This document shows positions 24,580 through 33,045 of a stretch of DNA of 64,000 nt, in pieces; positions within the stretch are counted from its first letter, which is position 1, and the number at the start of each line of letters is the position of its first letter. The notes under the pieces are model-generated. The model had not been told where the DNA came from, did not search any database, and worked only from the letters and a program-made list of their open reading frames with translations. Location: the NCBI GenBank assembly GCA_042691655.1, contig CP170506.1, positions 5,332,001-5,396,000 of the forward strand. Direction: 5' to 3'. A program made the translations under genes and the position numbers. Origin of the DNA: UBA695 sp042691655 (GTDB lineage Bacteria > Verrucomicrobiota > Verrucomicrobiia > Chthoniobacterales > Chthoniobacteraceae).

Positions 24580-26484
24580 ATAGGGGTAGGGACGGTATTC
24601 TCCATCGCCCCTCCCTCCGAACCGGACTGGCGGGTCTCCCGCATCCGGCTCTCCAGTTGGTGGTTTATCCTCTTTGTAGAGATTGACGTGCCGCCCCATG
24701 TGCCTGAACCAAGGATGTCAGGCCTTGGGCGGTGAAATAGGCCTTGGGCCATCGGTTTCGGTCGAATCCGCGCCCGCGTCCTCGCATTCCGTTGCGCCTT
24801 CGCAGGATGCTTTGCAGTCGCCCTCGGACGTATTTGTCCACGCTATCAAACGTCCACCGGTTGCTCTGTTTGAAGTATTCAAACCAGCCGCCAAGTGTCC
24901 GGTTGAGGTCCGCGATGATTGCTCCGAGGCTTCTGCCCTCGGTGCGCCGGGTCTTGCCTCGGATCGCTTCCTTGAGCTTGTCCATGCTTTTCTTGCGTGG
25001 CCATTTCCAGCCTCGCTCAAAGTGGTAGCCCAGGAAGTCGAACCCTCCCTTGGCTCGGGCGTCCACGATCCGTGTCTTTTCCGGATGCAGCTTGAGTCCG
25101 TTCTGCTCCACCCAGGCTTTGACTGCCTCCAATGCCTCTTGGGCTTCTTCTTCGCTCTTACACAGGATGACAAAATCATCCGCGTAGCGGATCATTTCCC
25201 GGCCTGCCCACGCCATTTCCCAATCCAGCGGATCAAGGTATATGTTCGCTAGCAGCGGGCTTATGACCGCTCCCTGGGGCGCTCCGGTTTGCGTCGGCTT
25301 CCAGTCTGTTGCGCTCTCCATGACCCCGGCTTTGAGCATTGCCTCGATCAGCCTCAGTACGCTTCCGTCTGCTATTTTCTCGCCGATTTGCCGCATGAGT
25401 TTCTTGTGCGGGATCGTGTCAAAATAGCTCTTCAAGTCGGCATCCACTACCCAGTGGCGGCCCGCCTTGAGATGTCGGTCCACTTCCCGAAGCGCGTCCT
25501 TGCAGCCTCGCCCGGGCCTGAACCCGTAGCTCTGCGGCGCAAATTCCCGCTCGAAGATCGGCTCGATGGCTTGGCGTAGCGCCGTCTGCACGACGCGATC
25601 TCTCACCGCCGGGATCCCCAGCGGCCGCAGTTCCTTGCTCCCTGATTTGGGTATCCATACCCGTCTGACGGCTTGGGGCTTATAGTTCCCCGCTTTCAGT
25701 TGCCTTTGGAGGCTGCGGGTTTGGGCCGCCTCTTGCAGGGCGTATTGCCGCACGTTCTGGCGATCGATTCCGGCGCTGCCGCCGTTGGCGATCACTTTGC
25801 GCGCCGATGCCGCCAGATTGCCGCTGGACCATATTTTGTCCATCAGGCTGTGCCATTTGGTCCTTTTCATCCCCGTTTCCAGGGCCGTCAACATGCGTGT
25901 CGTCCACACCTCGGGTTGCACCCAGTTCCATTGGAACCGGGGTTCTTCGCCCGTTCTAGGCCTTGCGGCCAATGTTGGCGAGGGGTCTTCCCTTGTTGTG
26001 GCTTTCACGTTTCCACCTTCCTGCCCTCCTTCGCTCCACGGGCATTGCCCCGCTTCCACGCTACTACGAGGGCTCTGTCACCTTCCGGGCGGCTCTTCGG
26101 AGCCCTTTGGCTCATGAACACCGTCCTATTCCCGGCTCGTGATCCCTGCTTCACTACACGTCTCCTTCCTGCCGCTCCATCTCCAACCACCCTATACGGC
26201 CCTGTTGTAATCGCGCCCACTGTCTGTCCGCGACACAGGTTCTCGCAGTCGCCTTCTTCCTTTGCGGAGGGCTTGCGATGTCTGGCTTCGCCCTTCGGGA
26301 GCAGGCTCGCCGCCGTATCTGGCCGAATCGAGTTTAGCATTGTCTTACTTATGGATCGGCGTTTCGCCTGTCGGTTGCTCCCCACCCCGCCTCTCGACGA
26401 CGCAGTTACCACAGGCTACGAACGGCCAGTGTGCCGCCCGAAGAGGACTTTCACCTCTCTGAAGTCGTGCGCTCGCTGGCGCAC
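24580..26484 (-). mobile_element. Group II intron, full length, inserted in IS110 unit copy 1
   Basis: On the minus strand the intron begins GTGCGCC at 26484, continues with the conserved GGTGAAAGTCC-type segment, and ends after domain V (24619-24651, GAGCCGGATGCGGG...CCAGTCCGGTTC) and domain VI with CCCCTAT at 24580. It encodes a maturase. The empty site is preserved in copy 2 at 46563/46564, which defines both boundaries to the base. Length is 1905 bp. The class is not assigned. Confidence 0.93.
24665..26059 (-). CDS. ltrA: Group II intron reverse transcriptase/maturase
   Basis: A 464-residue intron-encoded protein. The RT domain (about 75-340) has RPLGIP, SYGFRPGRGCKDAL, DADLKSYFDTI, GAPQGAVISPLLANIYLD, the active-site RYADDFVIL and the LHPEKTRIV block. 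The maturase/X domain follows (SLGAIIADLNRTLGGWFEYF), then a basic DNA-binding tail. There is no HNH endonuclease, so retrohoming would rely on other priming, as in En-minus groups. The N-terminal start is uncertain: ATG 26059 gives a 60-residue lead, and translation could begin further in at MLTALETGMKRTKWH. Confidence 0.93.
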   Translation of the reverse strand: MEAGQCPWSEGGQEGGNVKATTREDPSPTLAARPRTGEEPRFQWNWVQPEVWTTRMLTALETGMKRTKWHSLMDKIWSSGNLAASARKVIANGGSAGIDRQNVRQYALQEAAQTRSLQRQLKAGNYKPQAVRRVWIPKSGSKELRPLGIPAVRDRVVQTALRQAIEPIFEREFAPQSYGFRPGRGCKDALREVDRHLKAGRHWVVDADLKSYFDTIPHKKLMRQIGEKIADGSVLRLIEAMLKAGVMESATDWKPTQTGAPQGAVISPLLANIYLDPLDWEMAWAGREMIRYADDFVILCKSEEEAQEALEAVKAWVEQNGLKLHPEKTRIVDARAKGGFDFLGYHFERGWKWPRKKSMDKLKEAIRGKTRRTEGRSLGAIIADLNRTLGGWFEYFKQSNRWTFDSVDKYVRGRLQSILRRRNGMRGRGRGFDRNRWPKAYFTAQGLTSLVQAHGAARQSLQRG

Positions 26485-26548
26485 TCCCGGCTGGCCATTG
26501 CCAGCGAGTGAAAAAATGCGCCGCTGGAAATTTAAAGTAAAGGCGAAT
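26485..26548 (+). mobile_element. IS110 unit copy 1, right remnant after the intron
   Basis: TCCCGGCTGGC resumes the similarity to copy 2 at the base after the intron, and AAAGTAAAGGCGAAT (ending 26548) is the last shared block, matching 46564-46628. The middle of this strip has diverged. Confidence 0.75.
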
Positions 26549-26729
26549 CGCGTCAGGTGCTCCAAGCGAAGCGCATGGGCAAATAACTCCAATACATGTC
26601 TAAAAATAGCCAAAAAGTCATATTGTGGCGTTATTTAGGCATATACTGTGATGTAAATTGACCCAACTGAATAAAAACGCCCACATATTTACAGAGAGCG
26701 CCGTTTCCGGTTCAGGGAAACCCGTATTC

Positions 26730-26745
26730 TGGCATAGCGGGTGCT
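26730..26745 (+). promoter_or_regulatory. Sigma-54 promoter of amtB1
   Basis: TGGCATAGCGGGTGCT matches the -24/-12 consensus (TGGCAC-N5-TTGCW) with the GG and GC elements at correct spacing. It ends 75 nt before the amtB1 ATG, almost the same distance as the amtB2 site. The rest of the 26549-26820 gap is AT-rich and has no gene. Confidence 0.75.
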
Positions 26746-26820
26746 AAAAGCTCCCTCCGCCCATCGCGAGGGCTCCTTCTTCCCGCGCGGCGGGTCAAAC
26801 CACCCAACCAAACCACTCGA

Positions 26821-28320
26821 ATGAACACCCGTCTCTCGCGACTGGCGTGCGCGGCTGCATTGGCTTTTTTTGCCCTTGCCCCTCGCCCGGCTGCCGCCGT
26901 CGAACCCACACCGACCCCCACCGTCGAGCAGCGTCTCGCGGCCATGGAGGCCTACTTTCAGAACACCGATCCCGCCCTCGCCCTCGTCGACGCCCAAGGC
27001 CGGAAAATCGACGGCCTCACCACCCCCGCCGTGGGGGTTCCCGGCCCGGGGCACAACACCTGGGTCATGGTCTCCGCCGCCTTCGTCCTCTTTATGACGC
27101 TGCCCGGCCTGGCTATTTTCTACGGCGGCCTGGTGCGCCGGAAGAACGTCCTCTCCATACTCGCTCAATGCCTCGGCGTCACCTCGCTCGTCACCGTTCT
27201 CTGGTGGGCCGTGGGGTACTCCCTCTGCTTCGCCCCCAGCAGCCATTCCCTCCTGGGCACCATCTACGGCGGGCTCGATTTCGCCTTCCTGCGCGGCGTC
27301 ACCTCTGCCCCGAACCCGTGCTACTCCGCCTGGGTCTCGCAGAACGTCTTTTCGATGTTCCAGCTCATGTTCGCCATCATCACCCCGGCCTTGATCGTCG
27401 GAGCCGTGGCCGAGCGGATGCGCTTCCAGGCCATCCTCACCTTCGTCGCCATCTGGATGTTCCTCGTCTACTTCCCCATTACCCACATGGCCTGGGGCTC
27501 CGACGGCCTCTTTAATGGCGTCTGGAACTCAAAGGCCCCCATCCGCGCCATCGACTTCGCGGGCGGCACCGTGGTCGAAATGGCCTCCGGCTGGAGCTCG
27601 CTCGTGCTCTGCCTCATCGTCGGCCGCCGGATCAACTTCGGCAAAGAGCTTTTCGCCCCGCACAGCATGGTCTTTTGTATGGTTGGAGCCGGGATGCTCT
27701 GGGTCGGCTGGTATGGCTTCAACGCCGGGAGCGCCTTGGCGGCTGACGGCGTGGCCTCCAATGCCTTCCTGACCACCACGCTGGCCGGAGCCGTCGCGAG
27801 CGGCGCTTGGGCGCTGGCGGAGTGGATCGTTCGCGGCAAGGCGAGCGTCCTGGGCTTCTGCTCGGGCATCGTCGCGGGCTTGGTGGCCATCACCCCCGCG
27901 TGCGGCTTTGTGGACGCCTCGGGCGCGATCGTCATCGGCCTGCTGGGCGGTCTCCTGCCGTTCTTCGCGGTCTATAAATTAAAGGCGTGGCTAAAATACG
28001 ACGATTCGCTGGATGTTTTTGGCGTCCACGGCGTCGCGGGCACCCTCGGCATGTTGCTCACCGGCCTCCTGGCCAGCGGCGTTGCCAACCCGAACCTCCT
28101 TGGCACCGCCGCCCAGGCCAACGGCTTGGCGAAACTGGTCGGCAACGGCCTCTGGCTCGAACAGCTCAAAGCCATGGGCATCACCTTCGCCATCGCCACC
28201 GTCGGCACCGCGCTGGCCGCCGTGGTCGTGCGCGCACTCATGCCCGTGCGCATCGCCCCCGAGGAAGAAGATTCCGGCCTCGACCTCTCCGAGCACGGCG
28301 AGGAAGGCTACATCTTATAA
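26821..28320 (+). CDS. amtB: Ammonium transporter with His-to-Glu change in the pore
   Basis: A 499-residue Amt-family channel. A signal sequence (residues 1-26) and a Pro-rich periplasmic lead precede eleven membrane helices. Hallmarks include FYGGLVRRKN, FAGGT and GVHGVAGTLG. Of the twin histidines lining the pore, the second is present (about H403) but the first is Glu (E253 in FAGGTVVEMASG). Some fungal Mep proteins have a similar Glu, reported to alter conduction. The C-terminus ends GLDLSEHGEEGYIL as in the PII-regulated tail of AmtB2. Duplicated with amtB2 in tandem; a terminator separates them. Confidence 0.95.
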   Translation: MNTRLSRLACAAALAFFALAPRPAAAVEPTPTPTVEQRLAAMEAYFQNTDPALALVDAQGRKIDGLTTPAVGVPGPGHNTWVMVSAAFVLFMTLPGLAIFYGGLVRRKNVLSILAQCLGVTSLVTVLWWAVGYSLCFAPSSHSLLGTIYGGLDFAFLRGVTSAPNPCYSAWVSQNVFSMFQLMFAIITPALIVGAVAERMRFQAILTFVAIWMFLVYFPITHMAWGSDGLFNGVWNSKAPIRAIDFAGGTVVEMASGWSSLVLCLIVGRRINFGKELFAPHSMVFCMVGAGMLWVGWYGFNAGSALAADGVASNAFLTTTLAGAVASGAWALAEWIVRGKASVLGFCSGIVAGLVAITPACGFVDASGAIVIGLLGGLLPFFAVYKLKAWLKYDDSLDVFGVHGVAGTLGMLLTGLLASGVANPNLLGTAAQANGLAKLVGNGLWLEQLKAMGITFAIATVGTALAAVVVRALMPVRIAPEEEDSGLDLSEHGEEGYIL

Positions 28321-28371
28321 GCCCTGTATAACGGGCTGATAATAAATGGGCTGCTTTATTTCAGCCACCCA

Positions 28372-28416
28372 TGTATAAAAAGCATCACCATAGCAGCCGG
28401 TGATGCTTTTTATACA
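28372..28416 (+). terminator. amtB1 terminator
   Basis: TGTATAAAAAGCATCACC pairs perfectly (18 bp) with its complement at 28399-28416 around a 9-nt loop. It ends amtB1 transcription ahead of the amtB2 promoter. Confidence 0.85.
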
Positions 28417-28507
28417 CGATCAAGGAGGTATCCGGGGCGGTGGGTGAGGGCGTTCCGGGAAACTTCTGCCAGAGTAATCAGATCTTTTTTTGATCCTACT
28501 CGGTGTT

Positions 28508-28523
28508 TGGCATGGCCGTTGCT
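28508..28523 (+). promoter_or_regulatory. Sigma-54 promoter of amtB2-glnK
   Basis: TGGCATGGCCGTTGCT differs from TGGCACGNNNNTTGCW at one position only. It ends 73 nt before the amtB2 ATG. Nitrogen control by an NtrC-type activator is the expected arrangement for amtB-glnK. Confidence 0.85.
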
Positions 28524-28596
28524 TATGGCCCACAACGCAAGGCGCATTCACTCCTCTCACGGTGGATGCGTCGAAAAACCGAACATCACAACCACA

Positions 28597-30090
28597 ATGT
28601 ACAAACTCAAACACCTCCTCTCACGTATGGTGTGCCTGGGTGCCATCGCCGCTCTCACGGCCGGTGCCTCCATCACCGCGTTCGCTGAAGAAAGTGCCGC
28701 TCCCGCCGCTACCCCTGTGCCCACGCTCGAACAACGCGTGGCCGGGCTCGAAGCTTATATCAACAACACCGACCCGAGTGCCCCTCTCAAGGACGACAAG
28801 GGCGAGATCCCCACGGGCCTCACGACGCCGTCAGTTGGCGTTCCCGGACCTGGCCACAACGGCTGGATGATGACCTCCTCCGCGCTGGTGCTCTTTATGA
28901 CCCTGCCCGGCTTGGCGCTCTTCTACGGCGGTCTCGTTCGCCGCAAGAACGTCCTCTCCGTCCTCGCCCAATGTTTGGGCATCACGGGCCTGGTGACGCT
29001 CCTCTGGTGGGCCGTCGGCTACTCGCTGGCGTTCGACCACGGTTCACCCTTCCTCGGCGGGCTGAACTTCGCCTTCCTGAAAGGCGTAACCTCCGCTCCC
29101 AATACCGACTACGCTGCATGGGTATCGCACAACGTCTTCTCCATGTATCAGCTGATGTTCGCCATCATCACCCCGGCGCTCATCCTCGGTGCCATCGCCG
29201 AGCGCATGCGCTTCGCGGCGGTGCTGACCTTCATCACCGCGTGGATGTTCATCGTTTACTTCCCGCTCGCCCACATGGTGTGGGGTGCTGACGGCTTCAT
29301 GAACGGCGTTTGGAACGCCAAGGCCGGCATCAAGGCCATCGACTTCGCGGGCGGCACGGTCGTCCACATGTCCTCGGGCTGGAGCGCTCTCGTGCTCTGC
29401 ATCATCCTGGGCAAACGCCTCGGCTTCGGCAAAGAAAACTTCGCTCCTCATAACCTCGTCCTCTGCATGGTCGGCACCGGCATGCTGTGGGTCGGCTGGT
29501 ACGGCTTCAACGCGGGTTCCGCAGTCGCCGCCGACGGCGTTGCTTCCAACGCGTTTATGACCACCACGATCGCCACCGCCATCGCCACTGCGACGTGGGG
29601 CTTCATGGAATTCCTCGTCCGCGGCAAGTCCAGCGTCCTGGGCATGTGCTCGGGCGCGGTTGCTGGCCTTGTTGTCATCACCCCGGCCACCGGCTTCGTG
29701 AATGCAAATGGCGCGGTCATCATCGGCCTCTGCGCCGGTATCGTTCCCTTCTTCTTCGTGACGAAGGTGAAAGGCTGGATCGGCTACGACGACGCTCTCG
29801 ACACCTTCGGCGTTCACGCCGTGGGCGGCACCATGGGCGCCTTCCTGACGGGCATCCTCGCCACCGCCGACGTCAACGCCAACCTCACCACGAACCTCAA
29901 AGACATCGTGGGCCACACCCTGTGGATCGAGCAGCTCAAGGCCATCGGCCTGACCCTCGCCCTGGCGATCGTCGGCACGACCGTGATTGCTTATGCGATC
30001 AAGGCGTTCATGCCGCTGCGTCCCACGCCGGAAGTCGAGACCGCTGGCCTCGATCTCTCCGAACACGGTGAAGAAGGCTACATTCTCTAA
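28597..30090 (+). CDS. amtB: Ammonium transporter AmtB, canonical pore
   Basis: A 497-residue channel very similar to AmtB1 throughout. Both pore histidines are present: H257 in FAGGTVVHMSSG and H407 in FGVHAVGG. The signal peptide (MVCLGAIAALTAGASITAFA) and a 60-residue periplasmic lead (with LEQRVAGLEAYINNTDPSA) are shared with AmtB1 and are longer than in E. coli. The ATG at 28597 is preferred over in-frame codons upstream because those overlap the sigma-54 promoter. glnK follows after 42 nt, forming the classic amtB-glnK pair. Confidence 0.96.
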   Translation: MYKLKHLLSRMVCLGAIAALTAGASITAFAEESAAPAATPVPTLEQRVAGLEAYINNTDPSAPLKDDKGEIPTGLTTPSVGVPGPGHNGWMMTSSALVLFMTLPGLALFYGGLVRRKNVLSVLAQCLGITGLVTLLWWAVGYSLAFDHGSPFLGGLNFAFLKGVTSAPNTDYAAWVSHNVFSMYQLMFAIITPALILGAIAERMRFAAVLTFITAWMFIVYFPLAHMVWGADGFMNGVWNAKAGIKAIDFAGGTVVHMSSGWSALVLCIILGKRLGFGKENFAPHNLVLCMVGTGMLWVGWYGFNAGSAVAADGVASNAFMTTTIATAIATATWGFMEFLVRGKSSVLGMCSGAVAGLVVITPATGFVNANGAVIIGLCAGIVPFFFVTKVKGWIGYDDALDTFGVHAVGGTMGAFLTGILATADVNANLTTNLKDIVGHTLWIEQLKAIGLTLALAIVGTTVIAYAIKAFMPLRPTPEVETAGLDLSEHGEEGYIL

Positions 30091-30132
30091 AACCACAACC
30101 CAGGAGTACCTAGTTTAGGGAAACTTCAAAAC

Positions 30133-30471
30133 ATGAAAAAAATCGAAGCCATCATCAAACCCTTCAAGCTCGAGGAAGTCAAAGAAGCCCTCTCCGAGCT
30201 GGGGATCGAAGGCATGACGGTGACCGAAGTCAAAGGCTTCGGACGCCAGAAGGGCCATACGGAGATCTATCGTGGCAGTGAGTACACGGTGGATTTCCTC
30301 CCCAAGATCAAGCTTGAGATCGTGATCACGGACGACCTCGTTGACGCCGCCGCTGACGCGGTCGTGAAGGCTGCCAAGACCGGTAAGATCGGCGACGGCA
30401 AGATCTTCATCTCGGCCATCGAGGAAGCGGTCCGTATCCGCACGGAAGAGACCGGCGACAAGGCCGTGTAA
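30133..30471 (+). CDS. glnK: PII nitrogen regulatory protein
   Basis: A 112-residue trimeric signal protein that senses ATP/ADP and 2-oxoglutarate and blocks AmtB when nitrogen is plentiful. It begins MKKIEAIIKPFKL, has the T-loop YRGSEYTVDF with the modifiable Tyr at 51, and the signatures KIGDGKIFISAIEEAVRIRT. The linkage to amtB2 is why I write glnK, not glnB. A strong terminator follows. Confidence 0.97.
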   Translation: MKKIEAIIKPFKLEEVKEALSELGIEGMTVTEVKGFGRQKGHTEIYRGSEYTVDFLPKIKLEIVITDDLVDAAADAVVKAAKTGKIGDGKIFISAIEEAVRIRTEETGDKAV

Positions 30472-30517
30472 TTCCGCTCCGGGGTTGATATCCCGGAAGA
30501 TTCCATAGAATGACATT

Positions 30518-30553
30518 GCGGCGGGAGAGTATACCCACTCTCTCGCCGCTTTT
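30518..30553 (+). terminator. glnK terminator
   Basis: GCGGCGGGAGAGT pairs over 13 bp with ACTCTCTCGCCGC and is followed by TTTT. Confidence 0.85.
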
Positions 30554-30639
30554 CCGCGCCCAGATGCCGCGCCTGGGGTGCCGGGTCGCTCCCAGTGGGC
30601 GGTTTTCGGCATGGATGGATAAAATTATTCACTCCGCTG

Positions 30640-30822
30640 GCGGGAAATGCCTCCGGGTAGGTGATCCCGGTGCGCTTTGCCTGAAGTCTGCCTTTGTAAC
30701 CCGGCCATTTTTGCCGTGTGGCACGCCAGTTGCTATTGGGTCGTGCGTGGTTTGACCTGCCCGGCTCGGTTGCTTAGTGGTTTGGGCAACCGGGCCGGGG
30801 ACCAGCCGCGGGCTGGTCTTTT
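30640..30822 (+). ncRNA. Candidate structured small RNA with terminator
   Basis: No gene lies between glnK and the AraC gene. Instead CCGGGTAGGT (30653-30662) can pair over 10 bp with ACCTGCCCGG (30755-30764), enclosing a nested fold (ACCC-GGC...GCC...GGGT with TGCC/GGCA at its tip). A second hairpin follows (CGGTTGC/GCAACCG, extended by CCGGC/GCCGG), then a terminator: GACCAGCC/GGCTGGTC and TTTT (30800-30822). TAAAAT near 30620 could be a -10 box. No known RNA family is recognised. Confidence 0.5.
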
Positions 30823-30875
30823 ACGCGCTACCGCGCGATAGCGTCGGCTTACGCGCGCCGCTTCGGGCAGTACGC

Positions 30876-31835
30876 TTACTTCCCATCCCGGCTCAGCGCC
30901 GAGGGGGCGTGGCCGAAGACTTTGCGGTAGGCCCGCGAAAAGTAGTTGCTGTCGTTGAACCCGGCGGCGTAGGCGGCTTCGGTGCAGTTTGCTTTCCCGC
31001 TCCGCAGCAGCTCCGCCGCGTGGTCCAGCCGGTAACGCAGGAGGATCTGGTGAAAGGTCGCGCCCGTGGCGTGGCGTAGAATGCGGTTGAGCTGGTTGGG
31101 GCTCGTTGCGCAGGCCCGGGCCGCCTCCGTCAACGTCAGCTCCGGCCCCTGGCGCACCCCTTCCGCTCGGATAAACGCCTGGGCGCGTTCGGCAATGAGC
31201 GCATGCCGCCAGGCGGTGTGCCGGAAATGCTCGCCGAACCCCTGGGCGCGCTGCGTCGCCCGCAGGCAGAGGGAGAGGAGGCGGATCAAGTGGGCGTGGA
31301 TCATCGAGGCGTAGCCCAGTTCGCGCCGGTCGTTCTCGGCGACGATCGCGCCGATGCAGGCGTCCACCTCCGTCTGGTCGCGCAGGCCGAGCTGGAAGGG
31401 CCTGGCGCGGTCGGCGTGGATCAGGCTGAAAAGTACGGCCCCCTCGTCCCGGCTCGCCCAGGAATCGGGCGAGCCCGCCTCGGCCACCGAGAAATCGAGC
31501 GCCAGGCAGAGCGCCGGTTCGCCATGGCTGCCGAGGAAACGGTGTTCGCACCCGGCGGGCACCACGAAAATGCTCCCTTTGCCCACCTGGTAACACTCCC
31601 CCGAAGTCACCAGCTCGCCCTCGCCCCGGCGGTAGTAGAGGAGCTGGTGGGTCTCGTGCTTGTGGAGGCCGTTTTCCTGCGCGGCCCCCACGTGCTGGTT
31701 CCACTGCACCCGCCAGAGGTGGAGCACGGAGTTGCCCAGCCGGTAATCCATCTGGATGCCGAGAATCTGCTCCCAGCCCTCGGGGATCAGCCATCCGGGG
31801 TGGAGCGGGCTTTGGATGAGTTTCGGGGCGTTCAC
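30876..31835 (-). CDS. AraC-family transcriptional regulator
   Basis: A 319-residue regulator with an N-terminal cupin-like sensing domain (HKHETHQLLYYRRGEGEL, then GSIFVVPAGCEHRF) and a C-terminal pair of helix-turn-helix motifs (LTLTEAARACATSPNQLNRILRHATG and CTEAAYAAGFNDSNYFSRAYRKVFG). The cupin suggests a small-molecule ligand, often a sugar in this family. No target operon is adjacent: pabB upstream is on the same strand with 37 nt between them, so it may be co-transcribed with the pab genes. Confidence 0.9.
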   Translation of the reverse strand: MNAPKLIQSPLHPGWLIPEGWEQILGIQMDYRLGNSVLHLWRVQWNQHVGAAQENGLHKHETHQLLYYRRGEGELVTSGECYQVGKGSIFVVPAGCEHRFLGSHGEPALCLALDFSVAEAGSPDSWASRDEGAVLFSLIHADRARPFQLGLRDQTEVDACIGAIVAENDRRELGYASMIHAHLIRLLSLCLRATQRAQGFGEHFRHTAWRHALIAERAQAFIRAEGVRQGPELTLTEAARACATSPNQLNRILRHATGATFHQILLRYRLDHAAELLRSGKANCTEAAYAAGFNDSNYFSRAYRKVFGHAPSALSRDGK

Positions 31836-31872
31836 GGCGTTGGAGGCAAACTATCGACGGAATGCGCCAAGA

Positions 31873-33045
31873 TCAAATCGAATGGGCGGCCCGGCGGATG
31901 CCAGCGGCTTTGTGGAGGGTCTCCTCCCACTCCGCGAGCGGGTCCGAATCGGCCACGATCCCCGCGCCGACGTGGAAATGCGCCTCGCCCTGCTCTATGA
32001 CCAGCGTGCGGATGGCGATGCTGAACTGGCACGAACCGTCGAAGCCAAAATAGCCGATGGCCCCCGTGAAAAGCCCGCGCGGCCCCGGTTCCAGCTCCCG
32101 AATAATCTCCATGGCCCGCTTTTTCGGCGCGCCGGTGATCGACCCTCCGGGGAAGCAGGCGCGCACCGCCGTCACCGCGTCCACGTCGGGCCGCAGCTCC
32201 CCTTCCACGGTCGAAACAAGGTGGTAAACCTGCTCGTAGCGCTCCAGCTTGAGCACCTCGCTGGCGCGCACGGAGCCGAACTCGCAGACCTGGCCCAGGT
32301 CATTGCGCTCCAGGTCGGTGATCATGATCAGCTCGGCGCGCTCCTTCGGGCTGCCGATCAGCTCGGCGGCGCTGCGGGCGTCGGCCAGCGGATCGGCGAA
32401 CCGGGGCCGAGTGCCCTTGATCGGGCGGGTGACAATCCGCCGCCCGTCGATCTTCAAAAACAGCTCCGGCGACGACGAAAGGACCGTCCGTTCCGGGAAC
32501 GCAAGGTACGCCGCGTGAGGCGCGGGCGAGCAGCGGCGCAGCTCCGAGTAAAGCGCGAACGGGTCCCTGCCCGGCCACGGAGCGGCAAAGCGGTGGGCGA
32601 GGTTGACCTGATAAATGTGCCCCGCCGCGATGAATTCCTGCGCCCGGCGCACCCGCTGCATGTAATCTGCGCACGGCATCGAGGCGGCGAACGGAAGCCG
32701 CCCCACGGGCTCCATCGCCGCCGTCGTTTCGATCCACCCTGCGGGCTCCCCGCGCCACGTGCCCGCGCGATGGTCGAACCGCAGCACCTGGTCATAAAAG
32801 CCGAAGCAAAACGCCCCGTCGTAGTCGACCCACCCCGCCGCAAACCCTTCGCCCCGCTGGGCCGCGAGCGTTTCCTTAAAAACGTGCCAATCGGCATCGG
32901 ACGCCCCGCGAACGGTCTGCCGTGGCCGCGCCGCGATCATCGAAACCGCCTCTGCGCCGGGTACCGCGAGCGCCGTGTCGAAAAACACAAACCCCGGCTC
33001 CCGGTGGAACCGCGCCGCAACCTCTGCCAGGCAAAGCGCGTTCAT
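31873..33045 (-). CDS. pabB: Aminodeoxychorismate synthase component I
   Basis: A 390-residue chorismate-using enzyme that makes 4-amino-4-deoxychorismate for folate. The C-terminal chorismate-binding domain has IYQVNLAHRF, the key PIKGT motif (lysine that attacks C2), LIMITDLERNDLGQV, CFPGGSITGAPKKRAMEII and GAIGYFG. It is slightly shorter than stand-alone PabB at the N-terminus. The GTG/ATG start overlaps the end of pabC by 4 nt. The glutamine amidotransferase partner (pabA) is not in this window. Confidence 0.93.
   Translation of the reverse strand: MNALCLAEVAARFHREPGFVFFDTALAVPGAEAVSMIAARPRQTVRGASDADWHVFKETLAAQRGEGFAAGWVDYDGAFCFGFYDQVLRFDHRAGTWRGEPAGWIETTAAMEPVGRLPFAASMPCADYMQRVRRAQEFIAAGHIYQVNLAHRFAAPWPGRDPFALYSELRRCSPAPHAAYLAFPERTVLSSSPELFLKIDGRRIVTRPIKGTRPRFADPLADARSAAELIGSPKERAELIMITDLERNDLGQVCEFGSVRASEVLKLERYEQVYHLVSTVEGELRPDVDAVTAVRACFPGGSITGAPKKRAMEIIRELEPGPRGLFTGAIGYFGFDGSCQFSIAIRTLVIEQGEAHFHVGAGIVADSDPLAEWEETLHKAAGIRRAAHSI

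Noticed and set aside
26626..26641. A second sigma-54-like match (TGGCGTTATTTAGGCA) upstream of amtB1
   Set aside because: Only the GG and GC positions fit. The site at 26730 matches much better and at the same spacing as amtB2.
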